A DNA stretch of 39,358 nt from Gnetum montanum (lineage: Eukaryota > Streptophyta > Gnetopsida > Gnetales > Gnetaceae), in the NCBI GenBank assembly GCA_015680685.1, contig MNCI01000952.1:972684-1012041 (forward strand), in the 5' to 3' direction. The number at the start of each line of letters is the position of its first letter. Position 1 is the first letter of the stretch. This document shows positions 10,462 to 21,400 of this stretch, one piece after another. The position numbers were made by a program, and so were the translations under genes. Under the pieces are notes generated by a model, which was given only the letters and a program-made list of their open reading frames with translations, was not told the DNA's origin and ran no database searches.

Positions 10462-12505
10462 GTAGTCAATTAAGATTTTATAGTTACTAAGGTATTCTAA
10501 CATATTCTTAATGGTTACATACCTTACTCATATCCTTAGCTACATTAAGGTTTTAGTTTATTATGACTGTAGAGTTAAAAAAAATTTCAAAAAGTTTTCT
10601 CATAAGTGTTACTTTTCTTATAACCCTGATGGTTATGGTTCCTTAAGGGCATTATTTAAGTGTTCTAACATTAATATGATTGATTTTTATTAAAAATTTC
10701 AAGTTTCCTTTCATCCTTACCCTTAAAATACCTTTTGGGCATTAGCAAGTTTCAAAAAAATGGATCAAATTTTCCTTACTAACACCTCCCATGACTAAGA
10801 TGAGAACTCCAAGATTAGATAAGTTTAAAAATCATGGAAATAAAAGCAGTAATGTGTGAGATATGGCTTGGGAAAGCTAGGAGGTTAAAGTTCAAATCAA
10901 AGAAGAAAAATGCAAAAATCTCCTTAAGCACAAATGGAAGAATGAGGAATAATTTTCTAAGTGTTTGCCTATATATAGGTTTCGTTAGACTTGGTATTGG
11001 GGATCTGATATCGAGGCCAAAAATTTGCATTTTTTGTGAAATTTTGAGCATGGAAATTGATTCTCTTTGAATGTTTGGAAGGTTTAGAGCTAAATCAAAG
11101 GGTCTTGGATGATAAATGATGTGTATTTTATCAAAAATTGGCACAGGTAGTGTGTAAAGAAGGAATCTTGGGCTATGAAAGTTCATAAGATGGATAAGAA
11201 GGGTAATAAATCCATGTTGTCAAAATGAAAAGTGTAAATGATGTGGGAAGTTTTTATTGGTGTGGGAAGGGTCAAGATGATATGAAATCATTTGGCATGT
11301 ATAAGATACAATAGTTATACAAGTGGATCCTCTCCAAAGTAGGTTTCAACCCTTAATGCCCTTGTATATCCACACTGAAAAGTATTCTTAGGTACTTCAG
11401 GAGTTGAATGTAATGCATACCTATTTAGCAAAACACACATGTTAGTACCACCCAATTGAGAAAATTATACTATGTTATACAAAATCACAAGTTATGACTA
11501 TTCTTATAATGAGATGAGATGAACTTAGAAGGGATTGCAGAAATCGGGACTTGAGGTATCTTACCATAGGCATAACGATTTCTTGTGTTTTATTAGTGGT
11601 TAAAGTAATCACTAGCCTTTTTGTCCAAGATTCAAACCAAGTCCAAACCACATTCCAATTAATCGCATTATTTCATCTCTTGGAGTTACAACTATAAGAC
11701 TACCATAGTTGCAAGGAGTACCATCACTTGGTGTATTGTCCAAGGAAGTTTATTCATGGCAATTTTGTTTATTTTTTTTCTTTTTGAGAAGCCACATACC
11801 TTGAGGCATGGGTAACATGTCTTTCCAATGGGACCCCTAGAAATTTATTTTGTGCTCTTTTATTTTTATCTATGTCAACCTTTTAAGGTAGCACTTATTT
11901 TACTCTTACTCCCATTTTTCGTTAGATCTACAAGGATATAATACAACCTTAGCAACATGATAGAACTCACAAAAGTAATCAAAGAAAAATCACAAATCCC
12001 CTTGATGTCACATCCTTTACATTCCCACTTAGTTTTTTACTTTTCAGTCCAGGCATAATGATTATAGTTTTATTCTTAATTGTACAACGGAAAAGAATAT
12101 AATTATGTCCATGGTAAGAAACTCTTATTAATGGAATGGGTGGTGTGGGCTCATTATTCGAATAATCAATCCCTCATGACTTGATAACATAGAGAAATCT
12201 TCACCTTATTAGACCACATCTTGCCTTTATTCTTAATGTGCCTTATTAATAATCAAAAATTATGTACAAAGGGAATAGAAACAAAGTATGAAAAAGGTGT
12301 AAAGAATGAAAAATGTTTTAAAAAATTGAAAATTGTTAAAGAATATAAAAAATTTTAAAAATGAAAAATCTAAAAGAATAAGATGTCAAAGAATGTGAAA
12401 GATATAAAAGAATGAGAAAAATTATATCAAGAAATAGAAAAAGTAAAAAAATTATAAAATAAAAAATGGAAAAGCATTTATTAATTCCAAAATCAAGGTA
12501 AAGTG
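10462..12505 (-). other. Copy C spacer between pol end and ORF2
   Basis: Non-coding. On the minus strand it begins with the T-rich block (plus 12290-12480), then matches copy A 2090-2960 in inverted order. It includes the conserved TTTGG.GAGGA.CCAC block near 11310-11340 and the promoter-like module at 10968-11018. Short ORFs in it do not recur in the other copies. Confidence 0.6.
10968..11018 (-). promoter_or_regulatory. Copy C internal U3-like module with TATA box
   Basis: The minus strand reads GGCCTCGATATC (11018-11007), then CCTATATATAGG (10979-10968), a strong TATA-like palindrome. GATATC/GATATT motifs also mark the U3 of LTR C (about 7440-7500). A leader of the type GGAGATTTTTGCATTTTTC follows, as in copies B and E. 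Function is inferred from position and recurrence. Confidence 0.5.
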
Positions 12506-12724
12506 TCTCCCCCACGACTAAACTCATGGGCAAGTGTTTGGAAAATGCTCCCTAGGTCTCCTAGATCATACACTTTAGGTGATTCACTTACCATCTTTAT
12601 TGATTTAACTTTTCTATTATTATCCCATGTGATCTTAATGGTAGTTGAGTTTTGATCATCTAAGTCCTTAGTTTCTTTTCTTATTGGTGTATGATTATGA
12701 TTTATTAATTTCATTTTTAGGTCT
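12506..12724 (-). pseudogene. Copy C end of pol
   Basis: About 73 codons that read well on the minus strand and match copy A 1700-1880: DDQNSTTIKITWDNN, DLGSIFQTLAHEF and terminal GGDTLP. Copy B's LTR cuts it at 12724. It contains the purine tract AGTCGTGGGGGAGA (minus, 12519-12506). These codons are unlike the tail of E apart from the terminal GGDT, so A and C may form a subfamily with different end-of-pol sequence. Confidence 0.6.
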
Positions 12725-13615
12725 TGATGAGTAGCGAGTAGACCTTCTGCCCAACCATACAAATCACTAAGCATTCACATGTGATCCAATTGAATTCTGT
12801 GGACTTATAACCTTCTAAGTACATTGGTCTCTAGGAAGTCCAAATAACTATTGCAATCATTGTCTTCCCAATTACACTTGTGAAATGCAAAGGTATGGTT
12901 AAGTGCAACTGAGGCATATGATTTTTATCGTTTTTATGTTTTATGTTTTAAGTCGCCTAAGGATAAAGAATAATGAATAAGATAAAATAAAATAACTAAA
13001 TTGCTAATTTAATCTAACTAGCTACACTCAACTGATCTAAACATAAGCATCTGTTTCCACTTGTCATATAAATCTTGAACATGTTTAATGTTTCTAAGTT
13101 ACCAAATGTTAAGTGTTACTGGGATTACCAAGTGTTAAGCGTATGCTCAAAGTGATCGTACTTATGTGCTTGATTAATCACTATCTAATGTAGCTTAATT
13201 TAGCTTAATTAATTATTTAACTAGTTAAAGTATTAAAGGAAATTGCATAAAACACTAAATGCATCAGTAAATAATTAATCTATTTTGAAGTGCTGCAAGG
13301 TTTATAAAAAAGCTCATCTTTATTTCTACACACATTGTCGTGCTATGGTACAACAATGCTCGAATAAAGATCCATACACTCTTTGACTCCTACTACAAGC
13401 ACTTAGAGAGAAATATTCAAACTTTTCAATAACAAAACTGCAAGAGCTTTACTACAACTATGATAAAAAATGCTATAAACACAATGAGTGAGCACATATT
13501 TATAAGCAAAAATAGACATTGCGTCAATGAGGTCATGTTAATGCATCAAATCCCATGTCAACGAGATTGCATCAATAGGGCTATGTTGACATAATCTAGA
13601 AAATGTGACTCATCA
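12725..13615 (-). repeat. 3' LTR of copy B
   Basis: The minus strand begins TGATGAGTCAC at 13615 and ends TACTCGCTACTCATCA at 12725, 891 bp. U3 has TTGACAT/TTGACGCAATG-type repeats (13510-13600) and a TATAAATA box (13497-13504). The poly(A) hairpin arms are AATAAAGAT (plus 13363-13371) and ATCTTTATT (plus 13316-13324). The tract CAGTCATGGGGGTA on the minus strand (13616-13629) precedes it. Confidence 0.88.
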
Positions 13616-13866
13616 TACCCCCATGACTGAATGAAAACTTGTCCTTGAGTGAACAAAAGGAGGACAAAGTTTCTTAAAAAATATTTGGGAAGGTATGGGA
13701 TTATTAACACAAAAAATAACACATAAATAATACAACAAAAGTTAAGTGCCCAAGTGTACAAAATAATAATCACTACAAAATTTTGGTATTTAGGATGAAA
13801 AAATTGAACACCGGGATAAAAATAACAAACACAATTCCTCTGATGACATGAAGATAAAGAAGAAGT

Positions 13867-15465
13867 TCAAATGGTCCTAGGTGATGGAGGTTCCTGAGAC
13901 TCTAAAGGACCTTCTCCTACTTCAGGCACATGTGATGGTTGAGGCAGTTATGGTTGTCCTATGACAGCTACAACTTCTGGCAAAAGACAAAAGGTGTCCA
14001 ACAGTGCCTTCATCTTCTTCTTCTTACTCCTATGATCATTCACGATCCACACTACATTGCGAATGTGAGTCAATGTGGGAACATCCCAAGGGCAGGGCAT
14101 TACCAAGAATAGCTCCTTCATGTTGATGAACCAAGTATCAAAAAGTTTGCATTCAACATTGAATGCTTTTACTGCATTCTACAACTCTTGGTAGTCACTC
14201 ATTCTCTTGGCTAGGTTCTCAACTCTAGATCATTGATTAATGAAGTGCTACCTAGGAACATCAAGTTTTGCATTTGCCACCTCAAGCTTCCACTTGATGC
14301 CTTTGTGATGCTTACACTCAGCTTCATACAACAAGTATGAACTGGCCATCTATTTCTCCAATTCAGACCATGGTCATTCGGTAGTTAGCATTGCCAAATT
14401 CGAATAATGAAGATTGGCAAGCTCCATGTACTCTATCATCTCCTCAATCTCCAGCTCCTTCATGTGGATCTCCACATTATTATAATCATTAAGCCCATCA
14501 AAAATAGGCTACTAGAGATCACCTCCTTTCTTGAGCTGCTAGAGGGCCTCATTAACTTTCTCCTTTGCCATATGAATATGTTTTTCATTCATTTCTTTTT
14601 ATAGATCAACCTAATCTATATAGTGATTTTTCACTCTCTTAAATTTGAGAGCCTCATTTTCCCAAGTAGCTACCTCTATTGTAGATTTCTGGTGAAGGGC
14701 TTAGACTTTCTCCACGTAGAGATTTCTATTTTCATTTGTCAATCTCCTTAGTTCAATGTTTACTCTAGCTAGTTGCTCTTATTGTTGATGGATGAAATCT
14801 TGCATTTGCTGCTTCTGCACATCAACATTCCATAGGTGGTGATCTTCTACAGTCAAAGTGACATTCTCCTAGCAAGTTTGATCTATGGCCTTTTGAATAT
14901 TATGCATGATAACATCAACCAAGAACTAATCAAATATCATTGTCTCCTTCGTGTCCTTAGCCTTCTTAAGCTTTTCTTGAAGTTGTTGAAAAGCTTCATC
15001 ACATGTCAGTGTGGGGCTGAGAAGCACAAAATTAGCAAAGCGAACTCTTAATTTAGCAATCTCTATAGCCAGATGTTACTTTTGAGCCTAGGTTGTTTCA
15101 AGTTATCCTTCCATGATAATGGATTTGTCCCTTCCTTCTAGCAGCTCCGACTGGGTTGTAGTGATTATATTCGGAAGGTTAAAGACATCTGGAATCAATT
15201 GCCTAGTTTTCACCAATCGGTCTAGCAACTCCTTGTGCTAGGCTATGCTCAATTTGCCACTAATTATTCTTGTGAACATCTGTACATCTCCAAGTGCAAA
15301 AATTTTTAGTATAGACATCATAGGTAAGTTTAATGCCTTAGTAATTCTATCAGTAACCACCTATGTTGCTATCTCCTACCCATGGTGCTACATCACCAAG
15401 ACAATTTCCCTCTCGTCCTCCTCTAGATGTACTGAGAAAGTAGTGGCATTCCCAAATATTTCTAG
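13867..15465 (-). pseudogene. Copy B ORF2, C-terminal half
   Basis: This is the part of B's ORF2 downstream of the E insertion. On the minus strand it begins in the segment matching E 25990-26050 and runs through Gln/Glu/Lys/Leu-rich sequence with heptad-like spacing. It ends MKALLD..., EVGEGPLES and a stop at 13867, matching the E C-terminus at 27440-27582. With the other half (28622-29886) it sums to about 2.86 kb, nearly equal to ORF2 of E, so no large ORF2 deletion preceded E's insertion. Stops occur throughout. Confidence 0.75.
15461..15465. repeat. Target-site duplication TCTAG, left
   Basis: TCTAG directly precedes the TGATGA end of E's 5' LTR and is repeated at 28617-28621. Removing E and one copy restores continuity of B's ORF2 with the homologous stretch in E (about 25990-26010). 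Confidence 0.93.
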
Positions 15466-16403
15466 TGATGAAGTGTCATAAAGTCAATGCATCGATTGGG
15501 TCGCATATACGAGGCCGCATATACGCGGCCGTGTCGACACAGGCCCATCGACGTAGCCTCCCTACGTCGATGTGGCCCCATTTACGCAGCCACCCTTCCC
15601 GGCCTATAAATATGAGGGCCTTCCACCTCATTTAGGCATCTTTTTGAGTAGTTGTAGCGAAGCTCTTGCAGTTTGCTCCCGTAAGAGATAAAATATTTTC
15701 CAAGTGCCCACAACAGGTGTAAGAAAAGCGATCGGATCTTTATTTGAGCGTTGATGTATCTGAGCCCGTTGGTGTGATGGCAATAAAGATGAACTGTTCA
15801 AGCATACCTTGCAGCATTTCGACTTAGTTATTTCATGCATTCAATAGTTTAATATATTTATGCTTTATTAATTATTTGTTTATGCTTTATTAGTTACTTG
15901 TTGATTATTTATGTTTTCAGTATTATAATTTCAATCGTTATTGTTCATCCGTAGTTCGTTAAAGACATAAGTATGACCATCTCGAATGTAATCCAAACAC
16001 TTGGTAAGCCCAGTGACGCTTAATGTCTGGTGACCCAGTAGTGTTAGGAAATGCTCAAAACGTGCTCAGAAAATGGGACTGGATACTTATGTTAGGAGTA
16101 GTTAGAATATAAACTAGGATAATTAGAGATTAGATAATAGTTTATTCCTTACTTTCATACCTTAATTAGTCACCGAAAAGATAATTAAAAAGATATAAAA
16201 ATCATTAGCCTTAGTCTCACTTAACCATTGTAAACAGAACCTCACAAGTAAGATTAGGATGACAACGGCTGTTCTAACCCAAGGTTTCACTGGTCAGAAG
16301 TCTGGTGTATGTTAAGTGCTTACAATCTGCGAATTTCAACTGAGTTGCGCATGAACGCTTGTGATTCGTATGGTTGGGCGTAGGGATACCTAGTCGCTCA
16401 TCA
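15466..16403 (+). repeat. 5' LTR of copy E
   Basis: 938 bp, TGATGA...TCATCA. U3 carries two 14-bp units GCATATACGNGGCC (15503-15530), GTCGAC/CATCGACGTAG repeats and GTGGCCCC. TATA box CTATAAATA is at 15604-15612. The poly(A) signal AATAAAGAT (15782-15790) can pair with ATCTTTATT (15736-15744). The R/U5 part holds two GGTRA.CCCAGT motifs and ends in the family signature GTATGGTTGGGCG...CTCATCA. Confidence 0.95.
15736..15790 (+). promoter_or_regulatory. Predicted hairpin presenting the LTR poly(A) signal
   Basis: ATCTTTATT (15736-15744) and AATAAAGAT (15782-15790) form a perfect 9-bp stem around a 37-nt loop containing GTATCTGAGC. The same pairing and a related loop recur in the other LTRs at 13316-13371, 7228-7280 and 36819-36873, and in weaker form at 4867-4920 and 28117-28171. 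Confidence 0.65.
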
Positions 16404-16404
16404 T

Positions 16405-16422
16405 TGGCGCAGTTGCTGAGGA
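16405..16422 (+). promoter_or_regulatory. Primer-binding site, tRNA-Asp type
   Basis: TGGCGCAGTTGCTGAGGA begins 1 nt after the 5' LTR. It matches the complement of the plant tRNA-Asp 3' end (TGGCGCCGTTGCCGGGGA, the Athila-type PBS) at 15 of 18 positions. All seven copies of TGGCGC-like bases next to the LTR end argue that this is the priming site; the mismatches may be decay. Confidence 0.75.
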
Positions 16423-16548
16423 CTGTTAGTCCTACATGCGTCATCTGACTTTAGTGAAATTATCATTTAAGTTGTTGGAACGAACCCAAGGTAGAAATAT
16501 TTCCACACACTAGGAAAATTTAAGTTAATTATAAGATACACCGGTTAC

Positions 16549-19138
16549 ATGGACCATCTGACGTCCAATATATCTTCTGATAAGAGAGAGGTATTTGAAC
16601 CACCGGTGCCGCAAGAATGTCAGGTGGTGTACAAACATCCCGATGAATATGTCCCTAATTTCACATTCATCCTACATCAGGATGAGCATCTTCGATGGCG
16701 GGACATGGAGGGTAGCATCGTGCTACCGCCCGACCGAGCAGCTCCTGCGATGCTATATCACAATCTGGGCAAATTGGGCATCCAGGACCGGGTGGCGAAG
16801 TATGTCATGGAGGACCATGACTACCGGGACTATCGCCCTATAGAAGCTCAACGGATAAGAGATCAACAGCAGGCTGAGAGATATGAACAATAGAAGGGGA
16901 AACATTTCAGTAACCCCTTATTCTCACAAGGGCCACAAAACGATGGGGATCCTGTATTTCATAATACCCATTCAACCAAACTTCACTTGGGGCTATAGAT
17001 CCTCCAGTCAGCCATTCAGAACAAACCTCCAAGTGATCACGATCCTCAAGGGGATGGCGAGTCATGTAGCAAAGCTGGAGGAGATTACCGTGACTGCCAC
17101 CAGGGTAGATGGGGAGATCAACGTCGGAGCGGTGGCGATGCCTCTCCTTCTTCTTCGTCCTCCCCCTCTCCTGTGTCTTCATCCAGCTCAGGCTCTGAGC
17201 ATAACAGGGGAAGGCTGGAGAGAAAGGATGGTGGTAAACAGGTTCGAAGGGGGCAATGTGAGGAAGCACACAACCAATCGCGTGGCCCTCACCAGCATGA
17301 AAGAAGAGGTAGCCGAAATCATCACAGATGTCATAGTCCCCAATAGGACTATGATTCAGATGAGCCATTGTTAGCTACTCAAAGCATGCTCCAAATTGTA
17401 GAGACAGTTCACATTCCAAGCAGGCACATGAAGGACAGTTGGATCAAGCGTGTTGATATGAATAACATCCCCAAATTTGAAAGGGGATACAACTATGATC
17501 CGCAGACCCACCTGCAGGCGTTCCATGATGCCTGCACCTTACAAAACATTGATAATGATTGGCAACAGTTGAAGCTGTTTCCTCACACACTCATCAAAGA
17601 AGCTGAAAGTTGGTACCAGTCCTTGGAGCCGAAATCAATCAGAAGATGGAGTACGATGCTTGAAATCTTTAATGACAAATATCAAACGTACTCTAGAGTG
17701 TCGAATCTAAGACGGCAGATCCAAGGTTGGAAACAAGGAAATCATGAACCCTTGGATGCCGTCATGAGTAGGTATTACTCACTGTTGCATCGATGCCCTG
17801 GTCATGATTACTCTCAGCAGGCACAACTTCGCCACATTATTGATGGGCTCCGTTTTGAAACACGAAAGACCCTCAGTGTGTACGCCAAGGGACAACTGTC
17901 AGAGCTAAGGGCCCATCAATTGCAGCGACTCATTGATCAAGTGGCCAAAGAGGAAGGAGAACTTAGAAAAAAGGAGAGTGCAAAAGAATTCAACCGGTAC
18001 CCTTCCCTTAAGAAGAGGGAGGTCCAATTCTGTGATGAGGAGGACGCGTCACCTCTGGAAGCAGTGGTGAATCGGAAGACTTTGCCGTTACAAAAGTTTG
18101 CATCTGAAATGTCGGCAAAGGTGGATAAAATGTGGGACTCTTTGGATGAGAAATTTCAAAGTGTATTGAAAATTGTAGAAGAGTCCAGAGAACAAGGTAG
18201 TAACTGTGATCAACATAGAAAGAAGGGAGCTGAACGTGCCCTACATAAGGGTAAGAAAAAAGTTGTTGTAGCAGAGTAGGTTGTAGACTCTGACATCAAG
18301 GAGGAAGATGGATGTGGCGTATGCCAATATGAGCATCCTTAGGGATGCTTTCCTGTGGTGTCAAACCTTCAGGAGTCTAGGGTGTATGTCTTGAACCCTC
18401 ATTTGGCACAGCGGCAGACACCCCAAAGGTTGCCTTATCTACAAGGCAACCCTAGGCGATTCTACCAGCAGCAGCAAGGATATTATCCGAGTGGAATGCC
18501 CCCGCAACCGTATGAATACTTCCAACAGTGGCAACAACCACAAGCGTGGGGGATGTCACCTCCAAGGTAGCAGTACCCTTACAAGCAGTCAGATCCTTAT
18601 GGGTACTATGTTCAACAACCGATCTCTCCAAGAGACTCTTCTAGTTATGCGGCCTTTCCCAGTTACTACCATCCCCCTGAATATTTTAAACATCCATATC
18701 CATCACCCAGGGGGACAAATCCACATCTCTTCTACGCTTTGTCACCTTCTTCTACCATTCCTCCACACCATCCCTCTCAATGTCCACTCACTCCATTAAT
18801 GCAGGGAAAAATACCATCATGGCCATAGCACAGAAACGCTACGAGGGCTGTTAACTTACAACCAGCACCTCAGCTAAGTGGATCAGAATCCAAACAATGC
18901 AAATGTCCTTTTTTTCAGCCCAATAATCTGAACAAACCCTCACCTACGCCTATGGCCTGTACCTCCAAACCTACCAACACCTCTACTATCATACCGCCTG
19001 AGCAGTCCTCCACTCTGCCACACTCCAACGTCCAAATGGTCATGCTCATACATGTCGTAACCGACTGGATCAAAGCAAGTTCTCTTCCCCAGAAATTGAC
19101 AGATCCGGGAAGCCCCCTCATATATCTTCAGGTGTTGG
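16549..19138 (+). pseudogene. gag: Copy E gag part of gag-pol
   Basis: Capsid precursor of the retrotransposon. The frame starting at the ATG at 16549 stays alignable to about 19138, with stops at 16891, about 16999, 17344, 18277, 18340, 18568 and 18826. In order: an N-terminal region (16549-17340) ending in a Ser-rich and Arg/His-rich linker, then the retrotransposon gag core (about 17368-18000) with WIKRVDMNNIPKF, W..LKLFPHTL..A..WY and QW-type helices. An acidic/basic linker follows, then a zinc-knuckle-like C-x2-C-x3-H-x3-C (about 18310-18350) and a Tyr/Gln/Pro-rich tail (18400-18800). A 1-nt loss near 19138 shifts the frame into protease. The start is the first ATG after the PBS leader. 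Confidence 0.85.
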
Positions 19139-19560
19139 GAACGAGTCGTGTAAAGCTCTTCTGGACTCAGGGTCAGGGGTCAATTTAATCTCTCATGACA
19201 TCTATAAGAACTGGAACCTGTCCCTACTACAGAAGAGCAACATTTAGCTTGAGTTAGTAGACCAATCCATCACCATTCCTTTAGGTTTGGTGGAGGACAT
19301 TGTGACCACCGTTTGTGGGTGGTCCTATCCTGCTAATTTCCTGGTCATCCGTGTCAAGAACTGTAAGGGGAACTTCCCAATCATCATGGGAAGATCCTGA
19401 CTAAGCATGGTGAACGCACGACTAGGACTCCGAGATCTGTCCCTGGAAATTTCAAACGAAAATCCTTTTGGGAAGATCGAAAAGAAAAAAGTTCCATAAA
19501 TCACGTACAGTGACTCGGGATGCAACTATGTGCAACAGTTATGGTCCGCTAAGCAAATAT
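19040..19560 (+). pseudogene. PR: Copy E aspartic protease domain
   Basis: Aspartic protease that would process gag-pol. The catalytic motif LLDSGSGVNLIS (Asp codon 19164-19166) corresponds to the D-[ST]-G motif of retroelement proteases. A GNFPIIMGR segment near 19370 matches the conserved ILG/MGR end of the fold; the following Trp codon is mutated to TGA (copy D keeps GRAWLS there). Copy B reads through the gag/protease boundary in one frame, so the frame change at about 19138 is decay and not programmed. Stops lie near 19245, 19398 and 19497. Confidence 0.8.
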
Positions 19561-19865
19561 CCATTCAGGCATGCAGTCGGTGTACCGAGGAATCACCTAT
19601 TCAACAGTGCCTGTACATAGCAACCACTAACCAAGAGGGCACCTAGTGGTTAATAGCTGATCCTACTAGCAACATGTTATGCATGGAACTGTTTGAGGGG
19701 CTAGTGCAAGCCTATGTTGAAAGCACGGATGTGATGGAGGAGATTCATCAATAGACCTCCATCGTTGATGACTAAGATGACTGGGGAACGCTACACATCC
19801 CTGAGAGCTTCAAACAAGAGCCCCTTGGGCTAAAGTCTTTATTAGCTCACTTAGAGTATGCATTA

Positions 19866-20880
19866 TTGCAAAATGGCAAGTCGGTAATTATCAATGCTGC
19901 TCTTGCTCCTGAACAGAAAAAGAAGTTGCTGGTGATGGTAAACAAATGGGTTGCTGCATTCGCGTGGTCCTATCCTAAGTTGATAGGAGTTGATCCCAGA
20001 ATCTACCAGCACCGGATCTACCTTGACCCTTCAATGAAGTCACGACAACAGCCACAAAGACGATTGAATCCCAAATTGAAGCAGACCGTAAAAGATGAAA
20101 TTGAACAATTGCTTAAGGCAGGATTCATCTATTCTGTCGTTGATAGTGAATGGGTTAGCCCACTCGTTATCGTACCAAGAAAGGTGGCAAGTGGAGGGTC
20201 TGTATTAATTTCCGGTTGCTCAACATGGCAACCTTCAAGGACCACTTCCTGCTCCCATTTGTGGACCAGGTGTTGGACACCATCGCAGAACACCGATACT
20301 ACAGTTTTTTAGATGGTTATAGTGGTTATAACCAAATCCAAATAGCACCAAAGGATCAGGCCAAAACAACGTTCACAAGTCCATGGGGAACTTTTGCATA
20401 TAAAAAGATGCCCTTTGGCCTGTGCAATGCACCTGCGACGTTCCAATGCCTTGTCCTAAGTATCTTGCAATAACAAATCAGCAATGGTGTAGACTTCTTC
20501 ATAGATGACTTCTCCACCTATGGTGCCACATTCGAGCAAGCCTTGGATTGTTTAGAGCAGGTTCTAAAGAGGTGTGTAGACACCAATCTGTGGCTCAATT
20601 TGCAAAAGAGCCATTTGATGGTCCAAGAGGGCATTATGTTGAGGCATCGCATCTCATCGACAGGGATCAGCATAGACCCTGAAAAGATCAGGGTCATCCA
20701 AGGAATTACCTGCAAACCAAGTACTATCAAAGATGTGCGGTCATTCCTTGGACACACTGGTTACTACCGGCGTTTCATTGAGTGCTTCTCGAAGATCACC
20801 CGACCGTTGGTAGAGCTTACAAAGAAGGATGCTCCATTCATATGGACCAAGGAATGCGAGTCTTCATTCCAAAAGCTAAA
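19866..20880 (+). pseudogene. RT: Copy E reverse transcriptase domain
   Basis: Gypsy-type RT. Visible motifs in order: RRLNPKLK...E.LL.AGFI, WVSPLVIVPRK, then a 1-nt deletion near 20186 and WRVCI.FRLLN in the next frame, FLDGYSGYNQI (first Asp 20312-20314), KTTFTSPWGTFAYKKMPFGLCNAPATFQ region (about 20365-20450), and FIDDF (Asp-Asp codons 20504-20509), the gypsy equivalent of YxDD. A stop at about 20471 replaces a Gln codon. RSFLGHTGYYRRFI near 20740 is the classic connection to RNase H. All RT Asp residues are kept. Motif wording is closest to the Athila/Tat group. Confidence 0.92.
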
Positions 20881-21400
20881 ATAAAAACTTGTAGAAGCTC
20901 TGGTTCTACGGGCACCAGATTGGTCCAAACCCTTTCACATTATGACGAATGCCTCCAACTACGCCTTGGGAGTTGTGCTTACACAATGTGACGATCAAAA
21001 ATGTCCATATTATATCCAATGTGCAAGCCGTAGCATTGTAGGTGCATAGCTAAACTATACCACCACTGAGAAAGAGTTGATGGCGGTGGTGTTCGCATTA
21101 GACAAATTCTGGCACTATGTGCTCGGATACGAGGTGTTTGTACACACTGACCACAGTGCTATCCGATTCATGATGAACAAACCAACGGTGAGCCCCCGCA
21201 TAATCCAGTAGCTAGTGATTCTTCAGGAGTTTGATCTTACCATGGTAGACAGAAAGGGAACTGAGAATGTGATCGCTGACCACTTGTCTCAGTTACGATG
21301 GGATGACACAGAAGAGGAGGAGCCTTTATCCGACCAGTTTCCAGATGAACTCCTCTTCACAGGCGTCGTTGATCCTCAAGCACCCAAGGAATTTCCTTAG
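20881..21400 (+). pseudogene. RH: Copy E RNase H domain
   Basis: It removes the RNA strand during reverse transcription. It follows RT in the same frame. The usual catalytic D-A-S reads TNAS near 20944, so the first Asp is Asn; copy B keeps Asp there. TTTEKELMAVVFAL carries the Glu (about 21066-21075) and HTDHSAI the next Asp (about 21149). The end QEFDLTMVDRKGTENVIADHLS matches the conserved RNase H C-terminal region. In-frame stops are at 20881, 21047 (TAG, shared with copy B) and 21212. No second (archaeal-type) RNase H is evident after it. Confidence 0.88.

Larger units (their letters stand above)
6656..12724 (-). mobile_element. Copy C: Ty3/gypsy element, 3' portion
   Basis: Minus-strand element with its 3' LTR (6656-7525), PPT (7526-7539), near full-length ORF2, spacer with promoter-like module, and the last codons of pol. 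It stops at 12724 where the LTR of copy B begins, so B is inserted in C. The rest of C would lie to the right of B, beyond the window. It shares its pol end and ORF2 type with copy A. Confidence 0.8.

Noticed and set aside
10815-11186. ORFs on both strands at the copy C promoter-like module
   Set aside because: Not shared with the other copies and spanning TATA-like and leader sequence; chance ORFs.
16883-17374. ORFs on both strands overlapping gag of E
   Set aside because: The gag frame runs through this interval with three stops and matches its Ser/Arg-rich linker; the others are shadows.
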